Of a stretch of DNA of 64,000 bases, positions 37,451 to 45,523 are shown in pieces. The notes below the pieces were generated by a model. The model was not told the DNA's origin. It did no database searches and worked only from the letters and a program-made list of their open reading frames with translations. Position 1 is the stretch's first letter. Each line of letters opens with the position of its first letter. The stretch covers positions 1,054,001-1,118,000 of the forward strand of contig JADKIR010000004.1 in NCBI GenBank assembly GCA_016722655.1, written 5' to 3'. The position numbers were made by a program, and so were the translations under genes. Origin of the DNA: Cytophagaceae bacterium (GTDB taxonomy: Bacteria > Bacteroidota > Bacteroidia > Cytophagales > Spirosomataceae).

Positions 37451-38674
37451 ATGAAAAAAGAAAAAAAATTTACCCCCTATCAGTCATTTGTAGTGGCCGT
37501 TCTGGCCTTCTTACAGTTTACTATTATCCTTGACTTTATGGTGCTTTCGCCATTGGGTGCCATTTTGATGCCCACTTTGAAAATCACCACCTCACAGTTT
37601 GGTTTTGTGGTATCTGCCTATGCTTTCAGTGCAGGAGCATCGGGCTTGTTAGCAGCCGGCTTTGCTGATAGATATGACCGCAAAAAGTTTCTATTGTTTT
37701 TTTACACAGGCTTTTTGATTGGCACTATGCTCTGTGCTATGGCTCCAACATATCATTTACTACTAATTGCCCGCATAGTAACCGGAATATTTGGAGGAGT
37801 AATTGGCTCCGTGAGTTTTGCTATCATAACCGATCTTTTTCCAATAGATAAGCGAGGCCGGGTGATGGGCTTTGTACAAATGGCATTTGGAGCAAGCCAA
37901 ATTTTGGGACTACCAATCGGGCTTTATCTTGCCAATAAAATGGGATGGCACTCCCCATTTTGGATGATTGTGATTATAGGAGCATTGGTTGGAATATTAA
38001 TTTTTATCAAATTGAAACCTGTAAATGAGCACCTCAATATACAGGAAAAGAAAAATGCTTTGCAGCATTTGAGAAAAACCCTTTCTACCCCACTCTATAT
38101 TCGTGGGTTTTTGAGTACAGTATTATTGGCTACCGGTGGTTTTATGATGATGCCTTTTGGCAGTGCGTTTGGAACAAATAACCTTGGACTAACTTTGGAC
38201 CAACTTCCTGTCTTATATATGATTACAGGAGTATTTACGATAATTTTTGGCCCATTAATTGGCAAATTCAGTGATCGTATCGGAAAATTTAAAATGTTTG
38301 CAATAGGCACATTAGTAGCAATTGCCATGGTCTTAATCTATACAAACATGGGAATAACCCCACTTTGGATAATAATAACATTGAACGTTATTTTATTTTT
38401 GGGAATTAACGCCCGAATGATTTCATCTTCGGCCTTGACATCGGCCATTCCATCCCCGCAAGACCGTGGTGCATATATGAGTATCAACTCTTCAATTCAG
38501 CAGATTTCAGGAGGAGTAGCGTCGTTTGTAGCAGGATTAATCGTGATTCAGACACCTTCCGGGTTTATTGAGAGATATGATATACTGGGTTATGTTGTAG
38601 TTGGAAGTATGATCATAGCCGGATTTATGATAGGGTGGCTGGATAAACATTTGAGAATGAAAAAGATGATTTAA
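37451..38674 (+). CDS. MFS transporter (DHA1-like efflux)
   Basis: 407 residues with about 12 hydrophobic segments. The first loop carries GFADRYDRKKFLLF, the MFS motif A (GxxxDRxGRR type). TM5 has GFVQMAFGASQILGLPIGLYLANKMGW, resembling antiporter motif C, and the central loop is cytoplasmic and basic. Proton-driven export of a small molecule or drug is expected, consistent with the TetR gene upstream. The stop codon TAA is formed jointly by the target-site copy and the first base of an IS982-type element. The protein sequence is unchanged because the original site continues with A as well. Confidence 0.92.
   Translation: MKKEKKFTPYQSFVVAVLAFLQFTIILDFMVLSPLGAILMPTLKITTSQFGFVVSAYAFSAGASGLLAAGFADRYDRKKFLLFFYTGFLIGTMLCAMAPTYHLLLIARIVTGIFGGVIGSVSFAIITDLFPIDKRGRVMGFVQMAFGASQILGLPIGLYLANKMGWHSPFWMIVIIGALVGILIFIKLKPVNEHLNIQEKKNALQHLRKTLSTPLYIRGFLSTVLLATGGFMMMPFGSAFGTNNLGLTLDQLPVLYMITGVFTIIFGPLIGKFSDRIGKFKMFAIGTLVAIAMVLIYTNMGITPLWIIITLNVILFLGINARMISSSALTSAIPSPQDRGAYMSINSSIQQISGGVASFVAGLIVIQTPSGFIERYDILGYVVVGSMIIAGFMIGWLDKHLRMKKMI
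38667..38673. repeat. Left target-site duplication of the IS
   Basis: TGATTTA directly before the left inverted repeat is repeated exactly after the right inverted repeat at 39656-39662. Seven bases is within the range reported for IS982-family insertions. Confidence 0.85.
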
Positions 38675-38694
38675 CCCGTAGTGCATTTAGGAGA
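38674..38694. repeat. Left terminal inverted repeat of the IS
   Basis: Begins ACCCGTAGTGCATTTAG. It matches the right end in 18 of 21 positions and includes the transposase stop codon (38687-38689). Confidence 0.85.
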
Positions 38695-39562
38695 TAGAGA
38701 TTTTGATGTTATTAATATTTCTTCCATTTAAGTGGTTTATAAATTGAATAACGGTTAAAGATGTTAATTTCGTCAACAGTCTTGTTTTGAAACCTTGGAA
38801 TGTTTTTGCGTAATTTCTTCTTATCATGAACTGGTCACAAAGTTGCGATAAAAGGGTTTCAATTCTCTTTCTTGATTTTTTAAAAATATAACTTTGGGGC
38901 TTATAATTTTCTTGGTTTTGCCTCATTGGTACCTCCAATGTAATATTTCTTGTTTCAAACAAATCCAATTGATAATCAGCACTTAAGTATCCTTTATCAC
39001 CTATTATTGTACAATTTTCAAACTCTTGTTTTATGTTTTTCAAATAATGTATATCATGCACTGAGGCTTTAGTAATTTCGAAACTTTTAAAGACTCCCTT
39101 AAGTGTAGAAACGGCATGTAATTTATATCCATAAAAATGCATTTTTTGAGAAGCACAATAACCTTTATCCGGTGCCGATTCGTAATTTTCCGTACAAATC
39201 TTAGATCTGGTAGCCCTACTCAGTTTGCAAACTTCCAATGGCATCGAATCTACAATCATATAATTTTCAAAAGGAACAAGTTCATTGGCAATGCTATTTC
39301 TTATCCTATCAATTATTCCAAACAAATTTCTTTTTCTTCTGTTAAAAACAGACCTCTCAATTTTTGTAAAAATATCATCTGGCAACATTCTAAATAATTG
39401 ATATTCAGAATCTATACTCAAATATTCAGCTGTTAAAACCAACGCAATAAGCTCAATATCAGATAGTTTTGGCCTCCTAATTTGATTTAAAAAATTATCT
39501 TGAACTTCAAATTTTCTTAAAACTGTTAAAATTACTTCGTAACTTTGCTTAAGGTTATTCAT
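38687..39562 (-). CDS. IS982-family transposase
   Basis: 291 residues. A DDE enzyme: Asp105 (YMIVDSMPLEVC), Asp189 (TIIGDKGYLS) and Glu235 (KRIETLLSQL) are the predicted triad. The N-terminal LSDIELIALVLTAEYLSIDSE and the motif APDKGYCASQKMHFYGYKLHAV are typical of IS982 transposases. It has no frameshift or internal stop, so it should be active in cut-and-paste type transposition. It occupies nearly the whole element. Confidence 0.95.
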   Translation of the reverse strand: MNNLKQSYEVILTVLRKFEVQDNFLNQIRRPKLSDIELIALVLTAEYLSIDSEYQLFRMLPDDIFTKIERSVFNRRKRNLFGIIDRIRNSIANELVPFENYMIVDSMPLEVCKLSRATRSKICTENYESAPDKGYCASQKMHFYGYKLHAVSTLKGVFKSFEITKASVHDIHYLKNIKQEFENCTIIGDKGYLSADYQLDLFETRNITLEVPMRQNQENYKPQSYIFKKSRKRIETLLSQLCDQFMIRRNYAKTFQGFKTRLLTKLTSLTVIQFINHLNGRNINNIKISIS

Positions 39563-39634
39563 TTATATTTAATCGATTGATAGTCAGTTAAATATACGAC
39601 TTTTTTGTCAAAATGAATAGCCTTTTTTTATTTT

Positions 39635-39655
39635 TCCTCTAAATGCACTACAGGT
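39635..39655. repeat. Right terminal inverted repeat of the IS
   Basis: Read on the minus strand it begins ACCTGTAGTGCATTTAG, mirroring the left end with three mismatches in 21 bases. Confidence 0.85.
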
Positions 39656-39662
39656 TGATTTA
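39656..39662. repeat. Right target-site duplication of the IS
   Basis: TGATTTA, identical to the copy at 38667-38673. It is followed by ATACC, which would restore ATG ATT TAA for the MFS gene if the IS were removed. Confidence 0.85.
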
Positions 39663-39734
39663 ATACCATTTATCATTTCTTTGCAGGAAAAATTTCCAAT
39701 TCCATTTATTTTTAGAAATTAAAAATCTAAAAAA

Positions 39735-40820
39735 ATGGAATCGAGAAGGGAATTTCTGAAAAAATCAACATTAGGACTGGGAGCTTTGGCTTTCCCAAAT
39801 ATCCTGATTTCAAATAATGACAGAAAACTCAGAGTAGCCCTGGTCGGTCTTGGGCGGTATGCCGGCTATATGGCTGATGGCATATTGGAATCGAAATATT
39901 GTACGGTTGCGGGTTTGGTGACCGGAACTCCCTCAAAAAAAGAGATTTGGGGTAAAAAATATGGTGTTCCTTCAAAAAATATTTATGATTATCAGAATTT
40001 CGATGAAATAGCCCAGAATCCGGATATAGATGCAGTGTACATTATCCTACCAAATGCACTTCATAAAGAGTATGCCATCAGAGCTGCAAATGCCAAAAAG
40101 CAAGTTATTGTGGAAAAACCCATGGGTATTTCGGCAAAAGAATGTGAAGAAATTATCGCAGCTTGCGAGAAAAATAAAGTTCAACTCGCTGTGGGTTACC
40201 GCCTGCATTTTGAACCTTACAATAAGGAAATGATGCGTTTGGGCCAAAACAAAATTTACGGCAAAGTTAACCTGATTGAGGCTTCTCTGGGATACAAAGT
40301 AAATCCTGATCCCGACGACTGGCATTACAAAAAAGCACTTTCGGGAGGTGGTCCTTTGCAAAATCTGGGTGTGTATTGTGTACAGGCAGCCCGATATATT
40401 ACCGGAGAAGAGCCGGAAAGTGTGACTGCACAATTCGGCCCGGTTACCAATCCCAATTTCAAAGAAGTAGAAGAGTCCATCACCTGGCAACTACTTTTCG
40501 CTTCTGGTACGGTGGCGACTTCTTCCACCACCTACAATTCCGGCATTGACCGTCTTTTTGCCTCGGCCGACAATGGTAATTTTGAACTGAGTCCTGCCAT
40601 AAGTTACGGGCCATTCAAAGGTCGTTCGCCGGCTGGTGAGTTTAATTTCCCGGAAATCAACCAGCAACAAACCCAGATGGACGAACTGGCGAAATTTATT
40701 CTGAATGAAAAACCTATTCCATCCCATATTTGTGGCTATGAAGGCCTAAAAGATATGCGGGTGATTGATGCCATTTACAAAGCCGCAGCAAGTGGAAAGC
40801 GGGAGAAAATAGCAATTTGA
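39735..40820 (+). CDS. Gfo/Idh/MocA-family oxidoreductase with twin-arginine leader
   Basis: 361 residues. The N-terminus has the Tat pattern SRREFLKKSTLGLGALAF, so the folded, cofactor-loaded enzyme should be exported to the periplasm. A Rossmann domain follows (LRVALVGLGRYAGYMADGI, about 31-50), then VYIILPNALHKEYAIRAANA and the catalytic EKPMG (127-131). The C-terminal domain has GGGPLQNLGVYCVQAARYITGEEPESV. It resembles glucose-fructose oxidoreductase-type enzymes that use tightly bound NADP to convert sugars. The true substrate is unknown. Before the IS inserted, this gene followed the MFS gene by about 70 bases on the same strand. A terminator lies 60 bases downstream. Confidence 0.9.
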   Translation: MESRREFLKKSTLGLGALAFPNILISNNDRKLRVALVGLGRYAGYMADGILESKYCTVAGLVTGTPSKKEIWGKKYGVPSKNIYDYQNFDEIAQNPDIDAVYIILPNALHKEYAIRAANAKKQVIVEKPMGISAKECEEIIAACEKNKVQLAVGYRLHFEPYNKEMMRLGQNKIYGKVNLIEASLGYKVNPDPDDWHYKKALSGGGPLQNLGVYCVQAARYITGEEPESVTAQFGPVTNPNFKEVEESITWQLLFASGTVATSSTTYNSGIDRLFASADNGNFELSPAISYGPFKGRSPAGEFNFPEINQQQTQMDELAKFILNEKPIPSHICGYEGLKDMRVIDAIYKAAASGKREKIAI

Positions 40821-40880
40821 AAATTGGAACAAATTGAAAATGGTAACATAAAAAGGTAACACCATGCTTCCGTAAAACAA

Positions 40881-40908
40881 AAAAACCTCCGGATGGAGGT
40901 TTTTTTTG
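40881..40908. terminator. Bidirectional terminator between oxidoreductase and RND operon
   Basis: AAAAACCTCC and GGAGGTTTTT form a 10-bp stem around a GGAT loop, with an A-run before and a T-run after. It can stop both convergent transcripts. Confidence 0.9.
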
Positions 40909-40925
40909 ACAAATATTTACAAAAT

Positions 40926-43900
40926 TTATTTTTCCTTATTGAATCTCAATCTTGCTTTTTCATTGATATAATACATACAAGGTACTATTAACAAAGTAAG
41001 TAAGGTTGAGAAGGTTAATCCGAAAATGATAGTCCAGGCCAAAATGTTCCAGAAAACAGCACTGTCGCCACCGATATGAACCACTGGTCTGAGATGTACA
41101 AAAAGTGCTTCAAAGTCAAAAGTTAAACCCAGAGCTAAAGGAATCAATCCTAAAACTGCAGATGCAGCAGTAAGTAAAACCGGTGTAAGACGCGTGGCTC
41201 CTGCTTCTACAATGGCTTCTTTTAAGCCAAATCCACGTGCTATGAGCTCATCAGTAAATTCAATCAGCAAGATACCGTTTTTCACAACTATACCAGCCAA
41301 TGCAATGATACCTACTCCTGACATGATTACCGAGAAGGTTTTGCCAAACAACATAAAGCCCAGTAACACTCCAATTAAACTCAAAAGGATGGTCACAAAA
41401 ATAATGAACGGCTTCACGATAGAGTTAAACTGAGTAGCCAGAATCAAGTAAATCAACATTAATGAGATACCAAAAGCAATCGAAAGGAAAGTCATTGACT
41501 CTTTTTGTTCTTCCTGCTCTCCACCCTGACGAATCGTGTAACCCGGCTCAAGTTGAATATCACCAATTGCTGCAAATATCTCTTTGTTTATTTGGTTTGC
41601 ATTATATGGTTCTATTACGTCTGATGAAAGCGTGATGGTACGCTCGTTGTCTTTTCGGTTGATTTGAGAAAATGTAGAAGTATATGAAATATCGGCGATT
41701 GAAGAAAGTGGAACATTACGAAGTACCCCTCCCATATTCATATCCCTATAAGTAATGTTCATACTAAGTAATTTCTCAATCTGATCGCGGTCTTCCTGCT
41801 TTAATCTCAACTGGATTGGATATTCGTCTTCAGCATCCCGGAATTTAGATATTTCAGCACCAAATAAGGCCGTTCTGATCGACATAGCTACCTGAGCAGA
41901 GCTAATTCCTTCTCTCGAAGCTTTTTCTCTATTTACGTTTACAATAATTTCAGGTTTATTGGTAACCAAATCAGACTTTAATTCCTCAATGCCTTTTATT
42001 CCTGAAGCTTCAATTTTGCCTTTAATTTGCTTTTCAATTTTAAGCATTTCGTCAAAGTCCTTGCCTACAATTTCGATAGCAATAGGTTTACCCGTAGGCG
42101 GTCCGTTTCTTTCCTTTTGTACTGAAATTTCGGTTCCGGGGATTCCTTTCATTTTATCCCTAACCTGATTCAATAATTTTTCAGACGAAACATCACCACG
42201 TTTTGATTTACTAACAAAAGCCACTGTAACTTTTGATTTATGAGGAGTATTACTCCGATCGGGGTTCATAGGGTCTCCGGCATTTTTTCCCACATTGGAA
42301 ATCACCGAATTCACTACACTTTCCGCCTTATTTTCTTTGATAACCTCAAAAACTCTTTTCTCAATCTCACGTGTTACTTTATCAGTTTTTAACGCATCAG
42401 TTCCAAATGGCATCACATTATATACATATATGTAGTTGGGTTCTGAATTTGGGAAAAATACCACGCTGGGTTTTACAATACCCATCATTACCACTGTAAA
42501 CACCAACAACAAAAATGTACTTATAACAGCATATATCGGCCTTCTGCCTACAATCAGCCAGCTAATAATATTCCTGTAATTTTGTTTTAATTTGGGCAAA
42601 AGATTATCCTGAAAAGGCAAAATCAGTTTTGGAGTAAGTACGAAATGATTAAATACATAAAGAATAATCATCAAAACCGAGAAGTTCCCTAATCCTCTGA
42701 ATCCTTCGCTACCCCAAAATGAAATCAAATAACTTATGATGGCGATTCCACCAAGTACGTAAATTGGTTTTTTGAGGTGATCCCATCTATTGTCAGATTT
42801 GTGTTCCTCATCGTCACGTTTCATGAAAGAAATCGCAAAGATTGGGTTCATTACATAAGCTACAATCAACGAAGCAATGAGAGTAAATATCAAAGTAAAC
42901 GGAAGATACTTCATAAATTCACCTACAATCCCCCCCCAGAACAATAATGGGAAGAAAGGAGCTATAGTCGTCAAAGTACCGGAAAGTACCGGAACAAATA
43001 CTTCCGTAGCAGCAAGTTTTACTGCCTCGGTAATTGTGAGTTCTTTGTGGTGATTAAAAATCCTGTGTGCATTTTCAATTACAACGATGGCATCATCTAC
43101 CACGATTCCTAATCCAAGTAAGAATGCAAATAGCACCATGGTGTTCAGCGTAAAGCCCATCATCAATAATGGATAAAAAGCCAATAATGCCGAAAGAGGA
43201 ACCGAAAGTCCGACAAATATTGCATCACGAACACCCATGAAGAACATCAAAACAAGTACAACGAAAATAAAACCAAGAACTACGGTGTTAATTAAATCTT
43301 CGATCGATGACTTGGTACGCTCACTTTGATCGGCTGTGATTGTAATTTTCAGCCCGTCTGGTATATTTCCTTTTTTAAATTCTGCTAAAGTTGCTTCAAT
43401 TTTTTCAGAAGCAGCAACCAGGTTTTCACCTGATCTTTTAATGACATTCAGTGTTACCACCGAATTGTTGTCTAATCTCGCAAAATCTTGTCTTTCAGCA
43501 AAACTATCAACCACATCAGCCACATCACCAAGTTTAACCGTGGCTCCCTGACCTGACCTGATTATTACATTTCTTATCTGGTCGATAGATTTAAATTCCC
43601 CGGCAACTCTCAAAGAACGCCTAACATCCATTACACTCAAATCACCACCTGAAATATTAACGTTTTCTCCCTGAATAGCCGACTGGATATCATAAAATGT
43701 AATGCCATAAGCTTTCATTTTATTAATATCCAAATTAATTTGTACTTCCCGGCTAAGGGCTCCTACAATATCTACGCGTGTGATTTCGGGCATTGCTTCA
43801 ATTTTATCCTGAAGCTGCTCTCCATATTCTTTGAGTTTTTTCAAAGGAAAATTACCCGAAATATTAATGTTCATTATAGGGAATTCAGAGAAGTTTACTT

Positions 43901-44345
43901 CGACGGCAGACGGATCCTGTGTCAAATCCTTAGGAAGGTCTCTTTTTGCCCTTTCAATTGCACTTTTGCATCGCTCTTTGGCCTCAGTTACACTAACTTT
44001 TGTGTCAAATTCAACCAAAATTACCGACACATCCTGCAAGGCATTTGATTTGATTCTCTTAACCCCCTTTTCAGCCTTGATTTGTTTTTCAATTGGCTTG
44101 TTGATAAGGTTCTCAATGTCAACAGGAGATGTACCCGCATATACTGTTTGTACATACACCTGAGGTATTACGATATCCGGAAATTGCTCTTTGGGTAGAT
44201 TGGTAAAAATAAAATACCCGGCAACTGTAACCAGAAAAGTAAGCAGATAAACGGTAGTTTTGTTTCTTGCCAAAACTCCGATCATATTATAAATAAAGCC
44301 CTTTGCCTCCGGCAAATTGGAGCTGTGAATATCTTTTTCGCTCAT
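40926..44345 (-). CDS. RND efflux pump inner-membrane subunit, enlarged form
   Basis: 1139 residues, about 90 more than AcrB. It is a proton-driven trimeric exporter working with the adaptor and TolC encoded upstream. TM4 has GLGIVVDDAIVVIENAHR (proton-relay Asp417/Asp418) and TM10 has AGIVVKNGILLIEF with the relay Lys. Periplasmic domains carry FPDIVIPQVYVQTVYAGTSPVDIENL and VDIVGALSREVQI. An extra segment (about 510-590) between TM6 and TM7 contains two additional hydrophobic stretches (PIYVLGGIAIISYLISFWG and SVLMIILYVFNHFVLTP) not found in AcrB. Substrates are unknown (drugs, bile-like compounds or dyes). It is the last gene of a four-gene operon, 7 bases after the adaptor. Confidence 0.95.
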   Translation of the reverse strand: MSEKDIHSSNLPEAKGFIYNMIGVLARNKTTVYLLTFLVTVAGYFIFTNLPKEQFPDIVIPQVYVQTVYAGTSPVDIENLINKPIEKQIKAEKGVKRIKSNALQDVSVILVEFDTKVSVTEAKERCKSAIERAKRDLPKDLTQDPSAVEVNFSEFPIMNINISGNFPLKKLKEYGEQLQDKIEAMPEITRVDIVGALSREVQINLDINKMKAYGITFYDIQSAIQGENVNISGGDLSVMDVRRSLRVAGEFKSIDQIRNVIIRSGQGATVKLGDVADVVDSFAERQDFARLDNNSVVTLNVIKRSGENLVAASEKIEATLAEFKKGNIPDGLKITITADQSERTKSSIEDLINTVVLGFIFVVLVLMFFMGVRDAIFVGLSVPLSALLAFYPLLMMGFTLNTMVLFAFLLGLGIVVDDAIVVIENAHRIFNHHKELTITEAVKLAATEVFVPVLSGTLTTIAPFFPLLFWGGIVGEFMKYLPFTLIFTLIASLIVAYVMNPIFAISFMKRDDEEHKSDNRWDHLKKPIYVLGGIAIISYLISFWGSEGFRGLGNFSVLMIILYVFNHFVLTPKLILPFQDNLLPKLKQNYRNIISWLIVGRRPIYAVISTFLLLVFTVVMMGIVKPSVVFFPNSEPNYIYVYNVMPFGTDALKTDKVTREIEKRVFEVIKENKAESVVNSVISNVGKNAGDPMNPDRSNTPHKSKVTVAFVSKSKRGDVSSEKLLNQVRDKMKGIPGTEISVQKERNGPPTGKPIAIEIVGKDFDEMLKIEKQIKGKIEASGIKGIEELKSDLVTNKPEIIVNVNREKASREGISSAQVAMSIRTALFGAEISKFRDAEDEYPIQLRLKQEDRDQIEKLLSMNITYRDMNMGGVLRNVPLSSIADISYTSTFSQINRKDNERTITLSSDVIEPYNANQINKEIFAAIGDIQLEPGYTIRQGGEQEEQKESMTFLSIAFGISLMLIYLILATQFNSIVKPFIIFVTILLSLIGVLLGFMLFGKTFSVIMSGVGIIALAGIVVKNGILLIEFTDELIARGFGLKEAIVEAGATRLTPVLLTAASAVLGLIPLALGLTFDFEALFVHLRPVVHIGGDSAVFWNILAWTIIFGLTFSTLLTLLIVPCMYYINEKARLRFNKEK

Positions 44346-44352
44346 ATTTTTT

Positions 44353-45498
44353 TTAATAATTGATCAATTGACCATCAACAATTTCCTGATAACCTTCTGT
44401 GATTAGCATGTCCCCTGATAATAGACCTGACTTAACCTCCACTTTTCCATCATAAGTTAGGCCGGTTGTAACCTGACGTGCTTTTGCTACTTTTTTGTTA
44501 CCCTCAACAACGGCTACATATACAATATTTCCCTGATCGGTATTTTGCACAAAACTCTGTGGAATCACGATTGCACCAGTTTTAGACTGGTCATTGATAT
44601 TGATAATTGCAGTTAAGTTAGGTTTTAACGATTTATCAATGTTTGGCACCTTGGCTTCAACTACAAATGTCCGGGAAACCTGATTGATAGTTTGACTTAC
44701 GAAAGTGAGTCTTGCAGAAATTTCTTTTTGCAAATCAGGAAATTTGATTTTAACCATATCCCCTTTTGCGATTGTACCAGCATAAGTATCAGGCACATTG
44801 GCTACTACTTTAAGATCTGAAAAATTCACGATTCTTACGATTCCAACACCTGGAGCTGCCATTTCGCCGGCTTTAAATCTTACCTCATCCACAACACCTG
44901 ATATCGGAGCAGTAACGATATTCATTCCATCCTGCGATTTCAGGGTAGTAATCCTGCGTTGCAAGGCTTCCACCTGAGTTTTGGCCTGAATAAATTGAAC
45001 TTCAGTACCGATTTTCTGATCCCAAAGATTTTTCTGTCTTTCGTAAATAGTTTTGGCAGTTTCCAGCTGAATCTCAATTTCCTGTATTGAATTTCTTAAA
45101 ACCGAATTATCAATAGTAACTATTTTTTGACCTTTAGTGACAAAATCCCCTGCTTTTACATAAACATGAGTAATCGCTCCACCCATTTGGGGGCTCACAA
45201 ATACATTGTTTTCTGCTTCGAGTCTACCGGTAGACTCCACATAGTGATCGAAAGTGGCAGGAATGATAGGACTTACTGCAACAGTTTTCGATTTTTCAAT
45301 TTTATTTGGCTCCAGTTTGTCAATTTCAGCCTGTAATTTCTGAATTTTCTCATCAATTGTTGTGGCTTCTTTTTGTAATTGAGCCAGCTGATCTTTTTTA
45401 CCTTTCAGAGAATTGTCCTCTTTCTTGCCACAAGCTACCACTACTGTTGCAAGGGCTACGATTACCAATGTTTTGAGTATGTTAAAATTTGCCTTCAT
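44353..45498 (-). CDS. RND efflux periplasmic adaptor lipoprotein
   Basis: 381 residues. Lipobox VVVAC (Cys23), then a Lys/Glu/Gln-rich coiled coil (about 30-65) before the membrane-proximal part. That early coiled coil is unusual. The usual adaptor elements follow: biotinyl-lipoyl halves (GGAITHVYVKAGDFVTKGQKIVTID and TAPISGVVDEVRFKAGEMAAPG) flanking an alpha-hairpin, a beta-barrel (VVANVPDTYAGTIAKGDMVKIKFP) and a C-terminal domain (AVVEGNKKVAKARQVTTGLTYDG). It joins the pump to TolC across the periplasm. It has 25 bases to the TolC-like gene upstream. Confidence 0.93.
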   Translation of the reverse strand: MKANFNILKTLVIVALATVVVACGKKEDNSLKGKKDQLAQLQKEATTIDEKIQKLQAEIDKLEPNKIEKSKTVAVSPIIPATFDHYVESTGRLEAENNVFVSPQMGGAITHVYVKAGDFVTKGQKIVTIDNSVLRNSIQEIEIQLETAKTIYERQKNLWDQKIGTEVQFIQAKTQVEALQRRITTLKSQDGMNIVTAPISGVVDEVRFKAGEMAAPGVGIVRIVNFSDLKVVANVPDTYAGTIAKGDMVKIKFPDLQKEISARLTFVSQTINQVSRTFVVEAKVPNIDKSLKPNLTAIININDQSKTGAIVIPQSFVQNTDQGNIVYVAVVEGNKKVAKARQVTTGLTYDGKVEVKSGLLSGDMLITEGYQEIVDGQLINY

Positions 45499-45523
45499 TA
45501 TTTGTAAAGTTTTTTCTGTTTTC

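Larger units (their letters stand above)
38674..39655 (-). mobile_element. Complete IS982-family insertion sequence, 982 bp
   Basis: The element is bounded by imperfect inverted repeats of about 21 bases (18 matches; both begin ACCyGTAGTGCATTTAG) and a 7-base target duplication. It contains one intact transposase gene reading minus. The ends and length fit the family, which is usually about 1 kb. Everything needed for movement looks intact and the duplication is perfect, so the insertion is probably recent. The left inverted repeat overlaps the end of the transposase gene, whose stop codon lies inside it. Confidence 0.92.

Noticed and set aside
40047..40490. 147-codon minus-strand frame within the Gfo/Idh/MocA gene
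   Set aside because: Shadow of a gene with intact Rossmann and EKPMG motifs; no family resemblance of the antisense product.
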